A DNA stretch of 64,000 nt from an uncultured Pelagibacteraceae bacterium. Its GTDB lineage: Bacteria > Pseudomonadota > Alphaproteobacteria > Pelagibacterales > Pelagibacteraceae. Position numbers and translations under genes: made by a program. The notes under the pieces are model-generated. The model had not been told where the DNA came from. It made no database searches and saw only the letters and a program-made list of their open reading frames with translations. Location: contig CACJIB010000005.1 in assembly GCA_902593405.1 (NCBI GenBank), positions 1-64,000 on the forward strand, written 5' to 3'. This document shows positions 62,360 through 64,000 of the stretch, one piece after another. Position 1 is the stretch's first letter. Each line of letters starts with the position of its first letter.

Positions 62360-63619
62360 TTATTTAACTGAAATCAATTCCAAATTATTCATATACGGTC
62401 GCAGTACCTTGGGAACAATAATCGAACCATCTTTTTGTTGATAGTTTTCTAGTACAGCAATTAAAGTTCTACCCACAGCTAAACCACTTCCATTTAATGT
62501 TCCAACAAAAACAGTTTCCTTACTTTTATTTTTATATCTTGATTTCATTCTTTGTGCCTGAAATGTTGAACAAGAAGAGCATGATGATATTTCACGATAC
62601 TTGTTTTCTGACGGCAACCACACTTCTATATCATAGGTTTTTTCAGCACTGAAACCCATATCACCAGAGCATAAAATTACTTTTCTATAAGGTAACTCTA
62701 ACTTATCCAGAATATCTGTTGCGCAATTAGTCATTCTCTCTAATTCTTCTAGGCAATTTTCTTTTTCCACAATACTAACCATCTCAACTTTATAAAATTG
62801 GTGTTGTCTAATCATTCCTTTGGTATCTTTTCCATAACTGCCTGCCTCTTTTCTAAAACATGGTGTAGAGGCAACAAATCTCATTGGCAAATCTTTTTGG
62901 TCAACAATTTTATCTTTAACAATATTTGTTAAAATTACTTCAGCAGTTGGAATTAAAAATTTTCTATCAGATCCTTCATCAAATTTAATTTCAAATTGAT
63001 CGTTTTCAAACTTTGGTAATTGGCCTGTTCCAAACATTGTGTTATCAGAGGCAATCAATGGAGGTGAAATCTCTTGATAACCATTTTGAACAATATGAGT
63101 ATCTAGCATAAAGTTAGATAAAGCTCGTTCTAGTAATGCTAACTGTTTTTTAACAAATACAAATCTTGATCCAGTCGTTTTTGTTGCAAGATCAAAATCA
63201 AGCATGCCTAAATTTTCACCAAGTTCGTAATGTGATTTGGGTTTAAAGTTAAACTCAGGAACATTTCCAGCTTTTAAAACTTCTACATTATCATTTTCAT
63301 CTTTCCCACCTGGAACATCTTGATGAGGTATATTTGGTATACTTGATAAAATATTATCTAATTCGGTTTTAGTATTTTTTTGTTGATCAGTAATCTTTTC
63401 TAATTCTAGAGATATTTCTTTAGATTTTTTAAATAAACTTTCATCTTTAGATTTTGAAATATCTTTTTTTTCTTTTTCTAAATTTTCTTTCTTTTGAATT
63501 AAATCTCTATTTAACTCATCAAGTTTTTTTAAATTATTAAAATCAATTTTAACTGAACGTTTTTCAAGATCTTTTTCAAATTTTGAAAAATCTTTTCTAA
63601 TTTCTTTTAAATTATGCAT
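62360..63619 (-). CDS. serS: seryl-tRNA synthetase
   Basis: [30 protein letters not shown]; class II motif 3 [19 protein letters not shown]. Confidence 0.97.
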   Translation of the reverse strand: MHNLKEIRKDFSKFEKDLEKRSVKIDFNNLKKLDELNRDLIQKKENLEKEKKDISKSKDESLFKKSKEISLELEKITDQQKNTKTELDNILSSIPNIPHQDVPGGKDENDNVEVLKAGNVPEFNFKPKSHYELGENLGMLDFDLATKTTGSRFVFVKKQLALLERALSNFMLDTHIVQNGYQEISPPLIASDNTMFGTGQLPKFENDQFEIKFDEGSDRKFLIPTAEVILTNIVKDKIVDQKDLPMRFVASTPCFRKEAGSYGKDTKGMIRQHQFYKVEMVSIVEKENCLEELERMTNCATDILDKLELPYRKVILCSGDMGFSAEKTYDIEVWLPSENKYREISSCSSCSTFQAQRMKSRYKNKSKETVFVGTLNGSGLAVGRTLIAVLENYQQKDGSIIVPKVLRPYMNNLELISVK

Positions 63620-64000
63620 CAGTTTTTTCTAATTTTTTGTTTTCTATAAATTTTACTGAAAATATTGATAATTCATATAAAATTAATAATGGAATTGCTA
63701 AACCTATTTGAGTAATTGGATCTGGCGGTGTTAGTAATGCAGCTGTAGCAAATATAATTACAACAACATATTTTCTTCTTTCTTTTAGAAATTGACTATC
63801 AACAACACCTATTCTTGCTAATAAACTCAAGACTATAGGAAGTTGGAAACTTATTCCAAATGCAAAAATTAATTTCATAACAAGTGACAAGTATTCATTT
63901 ACTTTAGCTTCTAATTGAATTGGTAGACTTGTAGACATCCCTGTGCTTTCAAATGATAAAAAGAATTTAATAGCTAGAGGCATTATCAAATAGTAAACAA
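63612..64000 (-). CDS. tatC: Sec-independent translocase TatC, partial (N-terminal part lies beyond the window)
   Basis: [55 protein letters not shown]; frame open to the edge. Confidence 0.9.
   Translation of the reverse strand, partial: VYYLIMPLAIKFFLSFESTGMSTSLPIQLEAKVNEYLSLVMKLIFAFGISFQLPIVLSLLARIGVVDSQFLKERRKYVVVIIFATAALLTPPDPITQIGLAIPLLILYELSIFSVKFIENKKLEKTDA

Overview
AT-rich, tightly packed alphaproteobacterial window. Gene content, compactness and a tandem SAM-II/SAM-V riboswitch point to the SAR11 / Pelagibacterales lineage. Most of it is housekeeping: folK(partial)-spoT-pyrE-pdxJ-acpS-lepB-rnc-recO; hemB; rpiB-glyA-nrdR-ribD-ribE-ribBX-ribH-nusB-thiL; hppA; rpmF-plsX-ihfA-merR-rpmG; ctaA; metY; rplM-rpsI; argC; hom; glpX; nhaA; metG-holB-tmk-dacC-rlpA-mltB-rarD; recG; tgt-ppi-coaD-gyrA-ssb; uvrA; secF-secD-yajC-serS-tatC(partial). 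Four tRNAs are visible (Glu, Pro, Ser, Lys). The accessory part is about 27.2-33.4 kb. It holds a 514-bp non-coding convergent gap with several inverted repeats, an MGMT gene preceded by two unlisted micro-ORFs, a divergent tyrosine recombinase with a 14-7-14 near-perfect inverted repeat over its promoter, a glycosyltransferase cluster (one gene with an A13 homopolymer) and a GIY-YIG gene abutting tRNA-Glu. The best candidates for something undescribed are the recombinase/inverted-repeat/micro-ORF module and the neighbouring structured intergenic region. All calls were made by eye from sequence and translated ORFs; no searches were run.
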